IMG/VR virus record: IMGVR_UViG_3300032116_014625
Coordinates: 1 to 40,692 of that record
Source of the DNA: a virus
Length of the DNA stretch: 40,692 nucleotides
Reading direction: 5' to 3' (one strand)
The notes beneath the pieces were generated by a model. The model ran no database searches. It was not told the DNA's origin and saw only the letters and a list, made by a program, of their open reading frames with translations. The translations under genes were made by a program, and so were the position numbers. Shown one piece after another: positions 40,112 through 40,692 of the stretch. Positions within the stretch are counted from its first letter, which is position 1, and each line of letters starts with the position of its first letter.

Positions 40112-40692
40112 TTAGTTTTGTAGCATTACTAACCAATAAGTTGATTCAAAGTCAGCACCAGTAAATTCAATACGAGCTAAGCCATCTGGAGATACTTTTA
40201 ATTCTCCGGAGTCTCCGCGGTTTGCTACTAATACTTCTTTTAATTTATCTGCTGAGAAACAAACCGGGTCCATATCAGCAGAATTTGTAGTTCCTACTTC
40301 AAAAGAGATATTATCTGCATTCACGGTTGAGTAATTGATAATAAATTTAATATTACCACCCACCACTTGCACTGCAAAATTCTTTGCATCTGGTAATGCA
40401 TTCTTTGCTTTAATGAATTTGCTAATAAATTCTTCATTTACTGGAATTGTAACTTCATAGTCAGGTTCTGCATTGATTGAAGGCACTGCTGGAATAACCG
40501 TTGTGTCTGCTAACATGAAAGTTGCTTGAGTTGAACCTTCTGAAATTTTCATTGCATAATTCTTACCTGCTGCTTCTTTAACATCAATTGTGATATTTTC
40601 ATTTACAGCTCCTAGCATCTTAATTAATGCTCCGGTATGATTGATACCCAACATACCTTTCATAAATGGTGCGGTATTCCATTTAATTTTTC
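40112..40692 (-). CDS. 45: Sliding clamp (gp45-like), 5' end outside the window
   Basis: The frame is open to the right edge, with 9 codons (KIKWNTAPF) before the first visible ATG at 40663, so the true start lies outside; 192 codons are seen against 228 in T4 gp45. Blocks such as VTIPVNEEFISKFIKAKNAL, VQVVGGNIKFIINYS and the C-terminal FESTYWLVMLQN fit T4-type clamps, whose trimer rings DNA and tethers polymerase. The gene order clamp - (dUTPase) - gp44 - gp62 supports it. Confidence 0.8.
   Translation of the reverse strand, partial: KIKWNTAPFMKGMLGINHTGALIKMLGAVNENITIDVKEAAGKNYAMKISEGSTQATFMLADTTVIPAVPSINAEPDYEVTIPVNEEFISKFIKAKNALPDAKNFAVQVVGGNIKFIINYSTVNADNISFEVGTTNSADMDPVCFSADKLKEVLVANRGDSGELKVSPDGLARIEFTGADFESTYWLVMLQN

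Overview
The window looks like part of a large T4-related myovirus genome. A T4-type replication set lies at the right end: sliding clamp (gp45-like), dUTPase, clamp-loader large subunit (gp44-like), a zinc ribbon protein and clamp-loader small subunit (gp62-like). Other phage traits are near gapless packing with ATGA and TAATG start/stop overlaps, thymidylate synthase, a lysis cassette, a tail-fibre-like protein, and five proteins with a T4-like capsid-targeting N-terminus. Every gene I accept is on the minus strand, so transcription runs from high to low coordinates. The host is probably a member of Bacteroidota. This is an inference from the GroEL sequence, the dockerin-like secreted protein, the low GC content and many start codons without a Shine-Dalgarno sequence. 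I saw no tRNA, CRISPR array, insertion sequence or integrase, and no gene-free stretch longer than 300 bases.

Layout in the direction of transcription. 40692-36042: DNA replication (clamp, dUTPase, clamp loader), small accessory proteins and a RecB/Cas4-like nuclease. 36023-35410: two small genes, one with a SLOG-type Rossmann fold. 35376-18203: a 17-kb island of 19 genes for sugar chemistry. It holds about ten glycosyltransferases or glycosyltransferase-like proteins, three sugar-nucleotide epimerases/reductases, two methyltransferases, a nucleotidyltransferase-kinase fusion and a HAD phosphatase. 18164-16287: lysis genes (two holin candidates, a GH19 endolysin and an L,D-transpeptidase-like protein). 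16251-12269: membrane and virion-associated genes (nucleotidyltransferase-fold protein, tail-fibre-like protein, Cys-rich small proteins). 13745-8294: interleaved with these, five proteins that share the N-terminal pattern M-x-x-L-[KQ]-x-[LI]-[LIM]-x-E(10). They include a GH24 lysozyme with an SH3 domain, a HiPIP-like cysteine protein, an HExxH metallopeptidase-like protein and a basic multi-domain protein. Also in this stretch are a ClpS/UVR gene pair and an HNH protein. 8257-994: MoxR-type AAA+ ATPase, an HExxH/VWA partner, GroEL, thymidylate synthase and an acyl-CoA thioesterase. 994-1: a secreted protein with a dockerin-like pair, cut by the window edge.

Two kinds of upstream sequence organise expression. 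Nine genes or operons are preceded by the same two-part promoter, TTGGA(T/A)(T/A/C) - exactly 16 bases - TATAAT or a close variant. In six of the nine the -10 box ends only 5-8 bases before the ATG, which predicts leaderless or nearly leaderless mRNAs. A second octamer, TATTTAT(A/T) on the coding strand, precedes mainly virion, lysis and glycosylation genes. It is the reverse complement of the T4 late promoter TATAAATA. Two genes too short for usual ORF cut-offs were also found: a 57-codon gene coupled to thymidylate synthase and a 41-codon basic gene upstream of MoxR.

The strongest candidate for an undescribed system is the set of enzymes carrying capsid-targeting leaders, which may be packaged in the head and delivered with the DNA. 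Others are the phage ClpS plus UVR adaptor pair and the MoxR/VWA/GroEL protein-remodelling block.
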